DNA from: Citrus sinensis
Taxonomy: Eukaryota > Streptophyta > Magnoliopsida > Sapindales > Rutaceae
DNA length: 64,000 bases
NCBI RefSeq assembly: GCF_022201045.2
Contig: NC_068558.1
Span: 2,666,001-2,730,000, forward strand
Reading direction: 5' to 3'
Part shown: in pieces, positions 25,308 to 37,758 of the stretch
Position numbering within the stretch: the first letter of the stretch is position 1
Layout: each line of letters starts with the position of its first letter
Made by a program: the position numbers and the translations under genes
The notes under the pieces: model-generated
Told to the model about the DNA's origin: nothing
Seen by the model: only the letters and a program-made list of their open reading frames with translations
Database searches by the model: none

Positions 25308-28300
25308 TCATGGAGGAAAGTGTTCAACATCCATTGGAGGAAAACTAGATTGTGCCATTCTCATTCCTCGAAGCATAATCTTTGCAGTTTCTTTTTCCTA
25401 CAATCATGCACAGAAGTTAAGAACTTAAAAATATGTATAAACCAGTTTTGACATTTTATTTTTCCTCTCTACAAATTTTTCAGATGGGTAAAACTCACCG
25501 GGCCAGTGTAATCCAGAAGACGAGTACAATACACCTCTGCCTCTTCAAATCTGCCATGCGCTCTGCAGTGGGTAGCAAGAAATATCAGAGCTTCAACCAT
25601 GTTTGGTCCTTCCCTCTCTTCAGCTTCCATCCTCTCCAAATCCTTCTTGTAGTAGAATGCCGCTTCTTCATCACGTCCAAGTGCGTGATGCAGCTTTGCT
25701 AACTGGTTCAGGGCAATTGCTTCACTGTCATTACAGTTTGCTGCCCTTCTGTAACATTTTATTGCCTCCTCAAGCATGTGAAGCTGTTCAGTTTCATAAC
25801 ACTGAGCCATGGCGATCCACAATCGAGAATCATTCGGCTGCAAGAATACAGATTTTCGAAAATAATGAAGAGCATATAAAGGCATATGCATCATCTCATA
25901 AGCTTGTCCTAACCCATACCAGGCTCGATAGTCACGTGGATTTATATCTACGGCCCGTCTATAAGCATCAATGGCTGCTGGAGTATTTTTCATTTCAACA
26001 TACTCGTGTCCCATTAGTGTCCAAGCAGACAAATAATTTTTGTCTAACTTGAGGGCCCTCCTAAAATACACAACAGACTTCTCATGCTGCCCCTTTAAAC
26101 TGTAGTAGTTCCCAATGATGCAACAAGATTCAGGTCTGTATTTATCAGTCATAAATACCCTGTGGGCAAGGTAACTTAGGGCAGAAAAACACTCCTTCGC
26201 ATAAAGCACATTGGAATACATATCCATGTCGTCCACTCGATAGGGGTCATTTCTTAAAAGCTCTTCAAATATTACTTCAACTTGTTCAAATTCCCTCAAA
26301 CTGTACTGGGCTTTAGCAATTTGAGCCTGTATGTAATTGCTGAAGCTGAAAGTGCCTTGTAGATATTCATATTTCGTCAAGGATTCCTTATGCATCCTAA
26401 GTTCTTGATAAGCACTGGCAAGAAAGTAGTCCTTCATCCAATGGTTATTGAGATTAAGGCTGTTCAAGATGTCAATTGAAGTGCACAAGGACTTCAGCTC
26501 CGACCAGGCATTCCAATTCCAAGGGTAGCTATTTACAGACTCCACAAAAACTGTACGAGCAAGATTCTCATTGCCTTTATCTTTAAGCACAATACCATAT
26601 AAGTACAAACCAAAGGGATCCACTGTCCCATTCTTCCAAGATGTGGATAACTCCCTCTCCAGCGATATTAGTTCACGGTTCACAGCATTACTCTTGCCTA
26701 ATGGACCCTCGAGTTCTATCATTTCTTCTTCCTTCCGTTTTTCTCCAGCCTTCATTAAGCAACAAATAGGCAATAACATGAACATAAAACTCCCTAAATA
26801 TAGCAAAACTTTTTGTATAATACTGAAAGTACCAATAAAAGGCACTAGCAAATGTACAAGTACTTGCCTAAGCAAAAAATGATGCATTATAAGATTACGA
26901 ACTGCTCCTACAGACAGTTAAAGTCCTTTGAAAAGTAATATTACGTGTCCCTTTAAATCATATCCTCCCCGGGTCAAAGCTAAAATTCTTTTCTTGTTGA
27001 ACAGTATCTTCCCAACTTTATTTAAGTTATCAATGCCGACATTGTCTTTGTGCATTTCAAGAACTTCACATTTACCAATGAATCATTAATTCGCACAACC
27101 TGGCGTGGGTTGTAACAGAAATTCCTAGTTTCTATGGAGAACTTGTTAAACTTGTTTTGATGACTGTTATCCACATGCCACATAAACAAAGGTGACTGTG
27201 ATGGCCTATTTACAAAATCCAAATATTTACTGAAGGTGGGTTTCTGCATAAACTATTTTATCCTGATTGATTCAATTTCAATACATGATAAGTTTTATTT
27301 AAAACACAACAAACAGGACATCAATCATGGTACAGTAAGTATAAAAAGGAGCACCGAAGAAGCAGAAATAAAAGGACCCTAGCATCTAAGTTACATACAT
27401 CCAAAACTCCCCCCCCCCCCCCCCAAAAAAAAAAAAAAAACTGAAATTCAGCTTCACTGGAATTAAAAAACCATTCAAAACAATGCTGAAGAGTACTAAT
27501 TATACAACTTCAGGGAATGTAAATAGTAGGTAGAACTGAGCAAAAAATGCTGTGCAGATTCTAGAATTCAGGCAGAAAAGGTCAACATGGGGATTTCAGT
27601 ATAAAGCCATGAAATGTGAACATAAAAAGCTAAAAGCTAAAAAGAATGATGCAAACCAGATAAAGTGCATAACAGCGCAAAAACACTGATCTCCTTCCAG
27701 TTTGATCACGGAGTACGTGAGCAGCCCTCCTGTACTCTCGGCAATCAAAGTATGACTTTGCCAAAAGGTAAAAGTCACTATCCTCTACCTCATCCTCTTC
27801 CATAACAGGAGTGGACACATAAGAGACACCAGCTACTGGTGTTGAAGTGATGTCATTTGTGCGGAACCTTCTTCGTATGCTTGAGCTTCCACGCTGGAAT
27901 CTAGTGTTTGTAGGTGTATACTTTGCCGGGTCTTGTTCGATTCCCACCAACTGCTCTGCTGCCCTGTACATATAATGGCACACGAAAACTCGTTGGTATT
28001 AAAATAAAAAATAAAATTAAACTAGTAAATTTTCATTCAAAATCTTACATTTTGGTTGCTTATTCAAACAAAATCTATCTGGTCTTAAATGATCATGAAT
28101 CAATCATTTAGCTAAAATGTTCTTCCCTTCAAAATTTAAGCCAACAATAAGGTCAAAATTTGATTTTACCCCCATTCTTGCTCAACATCCTCAGTGACCA
28201 ATGGATCACCAAGGCTGCAGCTTTATCGTTTATTAAACATCACAGTCACGCTCGGAAAAGGAGAATCAAATAGATGAAGCTAATTGTTAATTACTGAAGA

Positions 28301-28485
28301 TACAAAACCAATTTTAGTACTTAAAAACAAAAATTAAAGCATAAAAAAAAATTATTATAATAAGAAAATGAAGTAACTGGGGGTCTAGGGTTTTAGTACC
28401 ATTTGGCGGCAGAGTAAAGGCATCGATTACTGAGTTGACGAATCGCATAGCGGAGTTCATTTCTACAACTTTCTTTCGAACTCAT
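25308..28485 (-). CDS. APC8: anaphase-promoting complex subunit 8 (CDC23)
   Basis: APC8/CDC23 is a tetratricopeptide scaffold subunit of the APC/C, the nuclear ubiquitin ligase that drives destruction of mitotic cyclins and securin. Four exons: 28485-28400, 27963-27657, 26749-25499 and 25397-25308, giving 577 residues (Arabidopsis about 579). The N-terminal half has MSSKESCRNELRYAIRQLS and LAKSYFDCREYRRAAHVL. The long third exon carries a run of TPR units, including YRPESCCIIGNYYSLKGQHE, LSAWTLMGHEYVEMKN, YRAWYGLGQAYEMMHMP and SRLWIAMAQCYE, matching CDC23 closely. The last exon ends AQSSFPPMDVEHFPP. The gene looks intact. It is divergent from the DEL-type E2F and matches At3g48150 in position. 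Confidence 0.97.
27409..27440. repeat. poly(C)/poly(A) run inside APC8 intron 2
   Basis: About 16 C followed directly by about 16-18 A. On the transcribed strand this is a T run followed by a G run, within the intron between APC8 exons 2 and 3. Its length is likely to be unstable and could be a sequencing artefact. Confidence 0.8.
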
Positions 28486-29930
28486 CGATCTGTTTCTTAT
28501 TTTCTTCTAAGAATTAATGCTATTTGATCATTAACTACCGCTAATTTGTTAGCCAGTTCAGTCTTCTTGTTCCGCGGTTCCGCGCCCAGGTTTTTGAATT
28601 TAGCCGATTACTTTTGATTTTGGTGGATTTAGGTCATGCCAAATGGTCAATCAATAATACTGATTAAAAATAAATAAATAATAGTTATTTTTCCCCTGCA
28701 TTTTTTATTTTAATAATATTATTAGAGACTTTTATTTTTATTTTTACACATTTCATTTAAAAGATACGAGGGTGGGAAGCTCAATATATTTTCAGCCTCT
28801 TACCTCTTCCAAATTTAAATTCAGGTGATTGGTTAAAAGAACGTTGTTTGAAAACTATTTAAATAAATTCATGATGATACAATAATATTATAATTACATA
28901 ATTATAATATATAATTTATATCTCAAACAATACCTCACTCATTATTTATAGACATGTGTAGATGATATTTTTTTTGAAAAAAAAAATAATATTTTTACTA
29001 TAACGTGTGAAGAACCACACTTATTTATTTAAATTCTTCATAATGTTTTTTATGTGTTCTTAAAAAAAGTTTTTTATGTAAAAGCATGCGCTCCTTAAAA
29101 AAGTCATTCACTATGATGTATATAATGATTGATTCAACTGGTGAATTTTATTACAAAGAGATTTGGGGTTTGATTCTTATTCACATAAGTGATAATTACA
29201 TCTTTAATTTTTTAAAAATGAAATTTATGGCTCAAGCTCAAATCTATTTTCTCATGTAGTTCGCATACCTTAACTTCATCTAACTCTACACACGAATACA
29301 AATTAATTTGTTTTTTTAAAAGATTGGTGTCAAAGAAAATTGATCCTAGCTTCAAATGCAATGTAATGGCCAAAACAACTAAACCATGGCAGTAGTAATA
29401 AAATAATAATAATAATAATAACAACAACAACAACTAACTTATTCTTATATTTTATCTAAAGACTTTTAATTTTTATAGTTTAAATAAATAATTTGTTTTA
29501 ATTCTCATACTCTATTTTAATTAATGTAAAATGAACCTACATAAATGCAATAGAGCATAAATGTTTACTTCCGAAACTTAAATGTTTGGATGATGTACCG
29601 TCATAGGAGGACTCGCCTATGTGGCACAAGGCCACTGCTTTTGTCTTTTCTGTGTAAAATTTCATGAAGCCCTTTCACTTATTCTTATTTGAACTTTGCT
29701 TTACAAATATTAAGTTCATTTCTTCCAAATCTGTGAATCCTTCAACGGCCGATCAACGGCAAATCGGCTCCTCCAGTGACTGTGGTTGGTCAGAAAAGAC
29801 AGAGGGAATTGTGGAGAGCAAAACTCAAGTGGTGGCGTCACCGGAAACTGGAGAAACAGCGGCGAATTGAAGCGGGGATTCAGTGACTTTTCACTGCTTC
29901 GATCGGCAGCTTTCCGAATGCTTTACGGCG

Positions 29931-30170
29931 ACAAAGATGGCATGGAGATGACCGGCGTCGCACGAGCTTCCGATCGGTACCAACCTTGGCCGATGGAGTT
30001 GCCGGAAACGGAAACAAAATTCGGGTTGGGTTGACCCGGTTATTTTTGTGATAAGGATGGCGTGGAGATGACCGGCGTCGTACAATCTTCCGATCGGTAC
30101 CAACCTTGGCCGGTGGCGTGGAAGGAAATGGAAACGAAATTCGGGTCGGGTTCGTTGGTATTTGTGATAA
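29931..30170. repeat. 120-bp tandem duplication in a GC-rich island
   Basis: Two adjacent units, 29931-30050 and 30051-30170, share GGAGATGACCGGCGTCG, TTCCGATCGGTACCAACC and AAATTCGGGT. They differ at scattered sites. Base composition is much more GC-rich than the surroundings. Short ORFs through it on both strands only mirror the duplication. The origin is unknown; a fragment of a mobile element is possible. Confidence 0.7.
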
Positions 30171-30636
30171 AGAGAGGGGTGTTGTGATAAATGTGTAATA
30201 TAGAAGAAAAATGTATAAATAACAAATAGTATAAGGTGTTAATTATAATGTTTATATGGATGCAATAAAAATTAATTTAATATTTATGAGGTAAAATTTA
30301 AATAAAAATGAATGAAAGGGGTTTAATGAAATTTTACAACACTGCTGGGACAAAAGACAAAACCAGTGTTACGGGTACTACGGTGGTACCGTAGCTGGAT
30401 CCGTCATATGATTGGATTCCCCAATTGTGAACTGCGCGCCACCTGTTTCATAAACCACATTGTAATTGTACTTTTACGCCCAATCCCAAACAATCTCCAA
30501 ATCTTAGGATTAATCATTTCTGAATTCTTCCGTTACAAAACAAAATTACGAACAAGTACCCTTAATCGCTGCGCCCACGCGAGGATAAACACGTGATTTC
30601 TCAACCCAAAACAAGCGCGTCCAGATCTCAATTCAA

Positions 30637-30644
30637 ATTCCCGC
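30637..30644 (+). promoter_or_regulatory. E2F-type binding site in the DEL gene promoter
   Basis: ATTCCCGC fits the plant E2F consensus WTTSSCSS and lies 193 bases upstream of the start codon. A TATAAA follows at 30795-30800, which would place the transcript start within some 15 bases of the ATG. Feedback from canonical E2Fs is an inference from the site and from what is reported for Arabidopsis DEL1. Confidence 0.45.
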
Positions 30645-30836
30645 TAATCCATCAGAAGCTCCCATTTCAAAACTTTCAGGGAAAAAAAAAAAAAAAAAAA
30701 AACCTCCTTCAGATCCCTCCTACTCCAAATTTTACACCCCGCCATTAGTCAACATTCTTAACGGTCCCTCCATTCTCCATCCTCCAGTTCTCTCTATAAA
30801 GTTACATACAGTTCGCTCAAATCCTTCACCGAAACG

Positions 30837-33554
30837 ATGCCGCAGTCTTCCTCTTCAACCAAAGTTCAAGATCCTTCTTCAAGGCACTATGCCTACAGCC
30901 GCAAACAAAAATCCCTCGGCCTCCTCTGCTCCAAGTACTCTTTCAATTCCTCTTTATTACTATTTCCGTTTGTCTTTTTAAGTTTCTTGATATTTATATT
31001 TATTATTTTGTCATTTGCAGTTTCCTGAGCTTGTACAACCGAGATGGTGTTGAATCGATCGGCCTTGACGATGCCGCTTCGAAATTAGGTTTTTATCTCA
31101 TTCTTAGTTTTAAATATTTATCTGCTAGTTTAATAATTTTATGTGATTATTGAGGTTTTGATTCGTTCGATGAATTGTATTTGTAGGCGTCGAAAGGCGG
31201 CGAATCTATGATATCGTCAATGTCTTGGAAAGTGTTGGAGTGAGTTTTTTGATCTTTAATCTTTTTCATTTTTTATATTCTTCAGTTCTTTTGTGTAATT
31301 TTTTTAACTTTTAATTTGTTAATTTAGGTTCTTACAAGAAGGGCGAAAAATAAGTATACGTGGAAGGGGTTCAAGGCAATCCCCGGCGCTCTGCAGGAGC
31401 TCAAGGTACTTTTAAGGTTTTAAATTGATTTGTTTCTTTTTTTAAAAAATTGTGTAATTGGAATTTTATAGTGAAAATTAATTCTGATGTTGTTTGGTTT
31501 GATGAAATGATGATAGGAAGCAGGCCTGAGGGACGCTTTCACTACACTTGATGGCGGCAATAGCGCAAAAGTAGGTCAAAATAGGTTTACAATGTTCTTT
31601 TTTATTTTTTGGGTAAAAGTGAAATTCATTCATTTATTTGTCTTAGGGTTCAGACGATGAGGATGATGATGAAGACGACGATAGTTCTTCTAATCCCAAT
31701 CCTGGAAGCCAAAGTGATAGTTTAAACCCGAGATCTGCTCATAAATCTTCAAAAAATGGTAATTATATAAAGATATAATACTTGTTATTGTTTTATTTGA
31801 CCAGCTTATGCTTTGATTAGAAGCATTAGTGTGTACAATTTATGTGCCATATTATTGGCACTTGAAGTGTGCCTTTATTTGTTATTTGTTATTGTGTTAA
31901 ATGAGTTTCCTAATGCATTGGGTCAATATGCTATGGTGATCTTTTAGTTTTGAACAATAACAGAAAATTGGAGTTCCGACATTTCATCATTACGTTATGG
32001 TCACACTTACAGCTTATATGTATGTTTCCTTTACAGACAGTAGAAGAGAAAAGTCTCTTGGACTTCTTACACAGAATTTTGTCAGGCTTTTTGTCTGCTC
32101 TAATGTGAGTGAAATCTTGAGATTGGTTATTCTTTTAAAATTGTCATTTACTTGTTATGCAAGTGTTACTTTGTATCGTGTTTCTTTGTAGGTGGGTATG
32201 ATCACCCTAGATGAAGTAGCCAAGTTATTGCTTGGGGATGCCCACAATACTTCTGTAATGAGAAGTAAGTGAATTCTCAACTTGCTGTTCTATTTGAAGT
32301 CTCTGTAAATAGGAGTTAAAAAGCTCTTGTGACTGATGTTCTCTTAACTATATCTGCAGCAAAAGTAAGACGGTTGTATGACATTGCTAATGTCTTGTCC
32401 TCCATGAACCTCATTGAGAAGGTAAATGAAATATCATCCCAAAGGCTATAAATGATATAAGCTCAAAATTAAGTTTTAATATTTATTTAGAATCTAGCTG
32501 AACTTAATTACATATGGTCATGATTATATAGTCCTCTGATATTTTGATCTTTTACCTTGCAGACCCATACTGCAGACACCAGGAAGCCAGCATTCAGGTG
32601 GTTAGGGGTAAACAGGTTGGAGATTGGATTAGCTGATTCTTTGAATCTTGATGAATCACGGAAGAGGACATTTGGAACTGATGTTACAAACATCAGTTTC
32701 AAAAGGAAAAGAATGGATACTTCAATTAATGGGGATATAAGCCAAAGTATTAAAATGGAAAAACAAATGAAAGTTGACGATTTGGTAAGGGTAGTTGATG
32801 GAAGTAATTCAGAAAATTATGTGAATCAGGGCCCAAGGAGTTACCAATTTGGTCCTTTTGCTCCTGAAAGTGTGCCCGAAGTCAATACCTCGAAGAATAA
32901 TGTGAAAGGGGCACATGATTGGGAAAGTCTTACTTCAAAGTATCGTCCTCAATATCACAATCAAGGTATAATTTAAATATCTAATTCATCAATATTCTAT
33001 GATTGCTAACTGTTTTGACTATGGCATTAATATTTAACATGGCCCTGTCATTGTAGTTGAATCAAGTTTGTCCCATAAATTTCATCAGCAAGATCAGAAA
33101 TAGAAAATCTATATTTGGTCAGCCTTTTGAATCATTTCTTTACTCACATCTTATTGTTTAAAGAGCTCACCGAATGAATACTGTTCGTTTCCATAAAACA
33201 GCATACTTATAAGCAGTGACAAGTTTGGCAATTTCATGAATAAGCTTATGTATCTAATTTTTTTTTTTTTAAATAACCATGCTCAAAATAATTATGTTGG
33301 CCGGTTAAGATTTTGCTTCTGAGACCATGTTCATGTCCAAAATGGGGAAGTTTACTTGTTGTCTGTCAGCTGACTGTCCATCCATATTGTACTCCACACA
33401 CACACACACACACACATAAACAGATGATACTGACCTTTTGTTGGTTCTGTGAATAAATATTTCAGCTCTCCGAGACCTTTTTTCTCATTACATGGAAGCC
33501 TGGCAATCATGGTATACTGAAGTTGCCGGGAAGACAATACGACAAATTTCCTGA
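30837..33554 (+). CDS. DEL1: atypical E2F with two DNA-binding domains (DEL/E2Fe type)
   Basis: DEL proteins bind E2F sites as monomers without DP partners and repress targets, restraining endoreduplication. Eleven exons: 30837-30934, 31021-31088, 31187-31239, 31328-31405, 31517-31570, 31647-31758, 32037-32104, 32192-32264, 32360-32421, 32563-32965 and 33466-33554, giving 385 residues. The first winged helix runs from RKQKSLGLLCSNFLSLYN through RRRIYDIVNVLESVGVLTRR to KYTWKGF. After an acidic linker the second runs from RREKSLGLLTQNFVRLF through VRRLYDIANVLSSMNLIEK to KPAFRWLG. No dimerisation, marked-box or RB-binding region follows, which defines this class. The choice of DEL1 over DEL2/DEL3 rests mainly on position beside APC8 (At3g48160 beside At3g48150). 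The last exon (ALRDLFSHYMEAWQSWY) is the least certain. Confidence 0.9.
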
Positions 33555-36276
33555 TCCTTCAATTCAGTGACTTTCCTAATGAACTCCAAATAATTTCATC
33601 ATAGGCAGTGCAACGAGATATCATTATTTCTCAAAGAAGAGATGGAAACGCAGTGGAAGCACGCTCTCTTTGCTCCTACTTGGAATGACCATCCTCTGGA
33701 TTTATGTAATGCCAGCCAACTCCTGTACACACTTATCCGGTGTGTTAATTCATTGGATTGTTTCTGTCTTGCTAACTGTTATGTACTTGTATCTTGTTCT
33801 TTCTACTGATTTCCAAGCAGACACTGAATGCGCAATATCGTGCCACATTTTTTTTTTCCTTAATTTATAACAAGTGTGACCAGGGTCAATAATGACTTAT
33901 AGTACTTTGCCATATAGGTACAAGTACAAAGCCTTTCTGTTCTTTTTCTTTTTTAATAAAAAGTGGGTATTATATTTTAGAGATTAAAATTAAGAGATAA
34001 TACTATAAGCTAGCAGCACAAGGTCAGGTTTAAATATAATATATAGAATAATGTTCAAGATTTAAGCTTAAGTTAGAGAGTATTTAACCACAAGAATATC
34101 TAACCACAGATAATTAGAAATATAAATTTTTAAGAACTGAAAAGAGATTAAATGGCTTCATGGGTTCATAGATTGATTCTGATGAAATGTAGAGGAATTT
34201 TAACGGCGCTGGCCTAGTCTATCAATCTCAACTATTACACGCGAAAATCCTTGTGCAATTAAAACAATGACAAAACTACAACACAAGAATATCATAACAA
34301 AACAATAGATAAACACTCAAAAATGTGTATGTGTACATGTATATGTATACACACATACACACATATATATATATACGGGCCTCCGCCCTAAGTTATAGAA
34401 TCTCGATGCACCAATTGATATATCATTTGTTTAATTATATTATTGATGATGCAAAGGTACAAAAAGAATCAAATGATGATAGTGTATGTAATATTTAATT
34501 TATTTAAATTATTTGTCCATTAAACTCGAATTTATTTAGGGTGCATTTGGCAGCATAAAATACCCTAAATTGCATTGCATTAAAACAGTATTCTTATACT
34601 AACACATTTGGCCGTAATTTTTTAATTCTATTGCGTTGCATTAAAAAAATAGCTAATATAATTAAAGGCGCATAAAATTAACCTATGGAAAGTAGGTTTA
34701 AGTTGTATTGCGTTGAAACACGGTTCATATTTTAAGTACAACCATTTAACTTTTATTATTCATAAAGTATAATAAATTTAATTTTGTTAAACATTATTTT
34801 ATATATAATAAATTTATATCAATTTAAGTTTTATATCATTAAATATTAATTTAATTTACATAATAATATAAATTATTAGTTAGCCTAACTATTTAATAAA
34901 TAAATGATAATAAATTATTTTACTTTCATTACATAAACTCACTTTAATTATTTTCCTTAAATATGTAAAATGTATTTTAATTTTATTTATAATTTATTAT
35001 TTACTAAAATAAAAAAAATTTATAACCTAATATTAAATGTTAATATAATATAATTATATTTTATATTTTATAATTTTAAATTATACTCTATTATTATAAC
35101 TAATATATAGAAATAAATTATATTATAATATTATATTATAATTTATTAATATTATTACAGTATTTTATATTTTATAATAGTATATTGTTAATCATTTTAT
35201 AATATAAAAATAATAAATTTCAAAAAATTAATAATAAAACCTATTAAGAAATTTTTAATTTATTTATAATATTAATAATAAAATGATAATAATTTAATTT
35301 TATATAAAATCAGCTATACTACACTAAATATGTATTGAATTACAATTTAATATAATATGTCCTAATAAATGCACCACAAGTACAATACAATACGTGAGAT
35401 GCACCCTCAAGGACTATTTGATCTTGCATTTTATATGGGCAATCATTTCATGTATGTAATTATTCGCTCATTTGTAATTTGATTGATGTTATTTTTATAA
35501 TTTTATATATAGTTCAGCTATGTGAAACCAATATGTGAAATATGACGCGCCATTACTATCTGGGCATTTGGTTTTAGTTATATATCATGGGATTAGATAA
35601 CTTTAGTATAAAATAATCCTTATATCATGTTTGGTGTAAAAAAAAAAGTAAAGTTAGGATAACAATAATGGACCCACTACTTAATCCCAATAGTGGCAAA
35701 TTTTCATCCTAAGAGATGCCTGATATTACATTTTCTAAGTTAAAACTTTGTCCTCTACTATTCATGGGATTAAAAATTATAACATGTTAAATATTAAAAA
35801 AAATTAAGGGAAGATTTTGCTTTTTTTTTTTTATAAATTTATCAATAATTATTGATTTAAGTTAGATTATATTACATGTCATTTTAAAGTAAATCTAAGA
35901 TGATTTTAATAAAATAATATATAAGACATAATATTAGTTACTAACTAATCTCATGTCATAACAAATATGAGACATAATTATTTATAGTTTAATCCAATAT
36001 TACACCAGACACAATATAAAATTATATATAATACAATATTATTTTATCTAATATTATCTTATCTAATTTGATCTAATACAACCCAATTCAATCCGGCACA
36101 GCGTACGAGCCTTCTGTATGTTATTATTATATTAATAATAAAAAGAGTTAATATAAAAATATTGTTGTAATTTTTGTACGCGCGACTGGTCACTGATTTT
36201 GGTGAAAAAGAAAAAATTTGAGACGGAGCTTTAGAAAAAGGCGGAACTAGCCAAGTAGCCAAAAATGTGAGCTCAA
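33555..36276. other. intergenic, extremely AT-rich DNA
   Basis: The first 300 or so bases are probably 3' UTR of the E2F-like gene. The rest is one of the most AT-rich parts of the window, containing long (A/T)-only stretches and a candidate terminal-inverted-repeat element at 34538-35407. Another segment near 35560-36010 (TTTGGTTTTAGTTATATATC) has the look of a second non-autonomous element, but I could not define its ends. Confidence 0.5.
34538..35407. mobile_element. candidate non-autonomous DNA transposon
   Basis: AGGGTGCAT at 34538-34546 is repeated inverted as ATGCACCCT at 35399-35407, bounding 870 bp of very AT-rich, non-coding DNA. The left end continues TTGGCAGCATAAAA, like ends of some plant DNA transposons. 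I see no convincing target duplication, so this is tentative. Confidence 0.35.
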
Positions 36277-37758
36277 ATGTTCGCGTTGCTTCGAAAACCT
36301 CCAAAAAATCACTTTCACTTCTTCTGTATTTACCGAGATCTTTCACCTCTCACCACCACCTCACCGGCACCGTTACCACCGGCAGCTGCCGACCCAGCCG
36401 CCTTAGCCAGCCTCATACTGACCTCCACCGACCCACGTACCCTAACCCAGACCCTCCACTGCCCCAGTCTCCATTGGACCCCACAACTCGTCGACCAAAT
36501 TATCAAACGCCTCTGGAACCATGCCCTCAAAGCCCTCCACTTCTTCAATATCCTCTCCTACCACCCAACTTACGCTCACTCCCGCTCCTCCTTTGACCAC
36601 GCCATTGACCTCGCTGCCCGCCTGCGCGACTACAGGACCGTATGGATCCTCGTGCACCGTATGAAATCGCTCCGCCTTGGCCCCACCCAGAAAACATTCG
36701 CAATCATCGCCGAAAGGTATGTCTCTGCTGGGAAAGCTGATAGAGCTGTCAAGATTTTCTTGTCAATGCATGAACATGGTTGTCGGCAAAGCTTGAATTC
36801 TTTTAATACCATTCTTGATCTGTTGTGTAAAGAGAAAAAAGTCGAAAAGGCTTATAATTTGTTTAAGGTTTTTAGGGGGAAATTTAAGGCCGATGTTATT
36901 AGTTATAATGTGATTGCAAATGGGTGGTGTTTAGTTAAGAGGACTAACAAGGCCTTGGAGGTTTTGAAGGAGATGGTTGATAGAGGATTGAACCCGAATT
37001 TGACAACTTATAATATAGTACTTAAAGGGTATTTTAGAGCTGGTCAAATTGAGGAAGCGTGGAGGTTCTTTTTGGAGATGAAGAAGAGGAAATGTGAAAT
37101 TGATGTTGTTACTTATACTACAATTGTTCATGGGTTTGGAATTGTGGGTGAGATTAAGAGAGCTCGAAATGTTTTTGATGGGATGGTCAACGGTGGTGTG
37201 CTTCCATCAGTTGCAACTTATAACGCCATGATTCAGGTTTTGTGTAAGAAGGACTCTGTGGAGAATGCTATATTGGTTTTTGAGGAGATGGTGAGGAAGG
37301 GTTATATGCCCAACTCAACAACTTATAATGTGGTTATTAGAGGGTTGTGTCACGCAGGCGAAATGGAAAGAGCCTTGGAATTTGTGGGAAGAATGAAGGA
37401 TGATGAGTGTGAGCCAAATGTGCAGACTTACAATATTTTGATCCGATATTTTTGTGATGCTGGAGAGATTGAAAGGGGTTTGGAGTTGTTTGAGAAGATG
37501 GGTAGTGGGGTTTGCTTGCCAAATTTAGATACGTACAATATTTTAATTAGTTCAATGTTTGTGAGGAAGAAATCAGATGATTTGCTGGTGGCTGGGAAGT
37601 TGTTGATTGAAATGGTTGATAGAGGATTCATGCCAAGGAAGTTCACTTTCAATCGAGTTTTGAATGGGCTTCTACTAATTGGTAATCAAGGTCTAGCCAA
37701 AGAGATTCTGAGATTGCAGAGCAGATGTGGCCGTCTTCCTCGCCAATTCAAACTTTGA
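36277..37758 (+). CDS. OTP43: P-class PPR protein, OTP43-like, mitochondrial
   Basis: This is an intronless 493-residue pentatricopeptide repeat protein. From about residue 104, some eleven 35-residue P-type repeats follow one another, recognised by VISYNVIANGWCLVKR, LTTYNIVLKGYFRAGQ, VVTYTTIVHGFGIVGE, VATYNAMIQVLCKK, STTYNVVIRGLCHAGE and VQTYNILIRYFCDAGE. There is no E, DYW, SMR or other tail domain, which suggests RNA stabilisation or intron splicing rather than editing. The N-terminus is rich in Arg, Lys, His and hydroxyl residues with few acids, as expected of an organelle-targeting peptide. The neighbour is the KONJAC-like gene, as with OTP43 (At1g74900), needed for trans-splicing of mitochondrial nad1 intron 1. 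The name therefore rests mostly on synteny. An upstream ATG in another frame (36267) is ignored because that frame closes early. Confidence 0.9.
   Translation: MFALLRKPPKNHFHFFCIYRDLSPLTTTSPAPLPPAAADPAALASLILTSTDPRTLTQTLHCPSLHWTPQLVDQIIKRLWNHALKALHFFNILSYHPTYAHSRSSFDHAIDLAARLRDYRTVWILVHRMKSLRLGPTQKTFAIIAERYVSAGKADRAVKIFLSMHEHGCRQSLNSFNTILDLLCKEKKVEKAYNLFKVFRGKFKADVISYNVIANGWCLVKRTNKALEVLKEMVDRGLNPNLTTYNIVLKGYFRAGQIEEAWRFFLEMKKRKCEIDVVTYTTIVHGFGIVGEIKRARNVFDGMVNGGVLPSVATYNAMIQVLCKKDSVENAILVFEEMVRKGYMPNSTTYNVVIRGLCHAGEMERALEFVGRMKDDECEPNVQTYNILIRYFCDAGEIERGLELFEKMGSGVCLPNLDTYNILISSMFVRKKSDDLLVAGKLLIEMVDRGFMPRKFTFNRVLNGLLLIGNQGLAKEILRLQSRCGRLPRQFKL

Larger units (their letters stand above)
28486..30836. 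other. divergent intergenic region between APC8 and the E2F gene
   Basis: The region is mainly AT-rich, with trinucleotide repeats near 29399-29432 (AAT then AAC). It contains one unusual GC-richer island (about 29730-30170) listed separately as a repeat. The right end holds the E2F-like gene promoter. No gene was recognised. Confidence 0.5.

Noticed and set aside
29664-30225. Overlapping ORFs on both strands in the GC-rich island
   Set aside because: They follow the 120-bp tandem repeat, overlap one another on opposite strands and carry no known motif.
35557-36010. Possible second DNA transposon before the PPR gene
   Set aside because: It has a TTTGG-type start and transposon-like texture, but no matching inverted end was identified.
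36442-36657. Minus-strand Gly/Val-rich ORF inside the PPR gene
   Set aside because: Antisense shadow of the PPR coding sequence.
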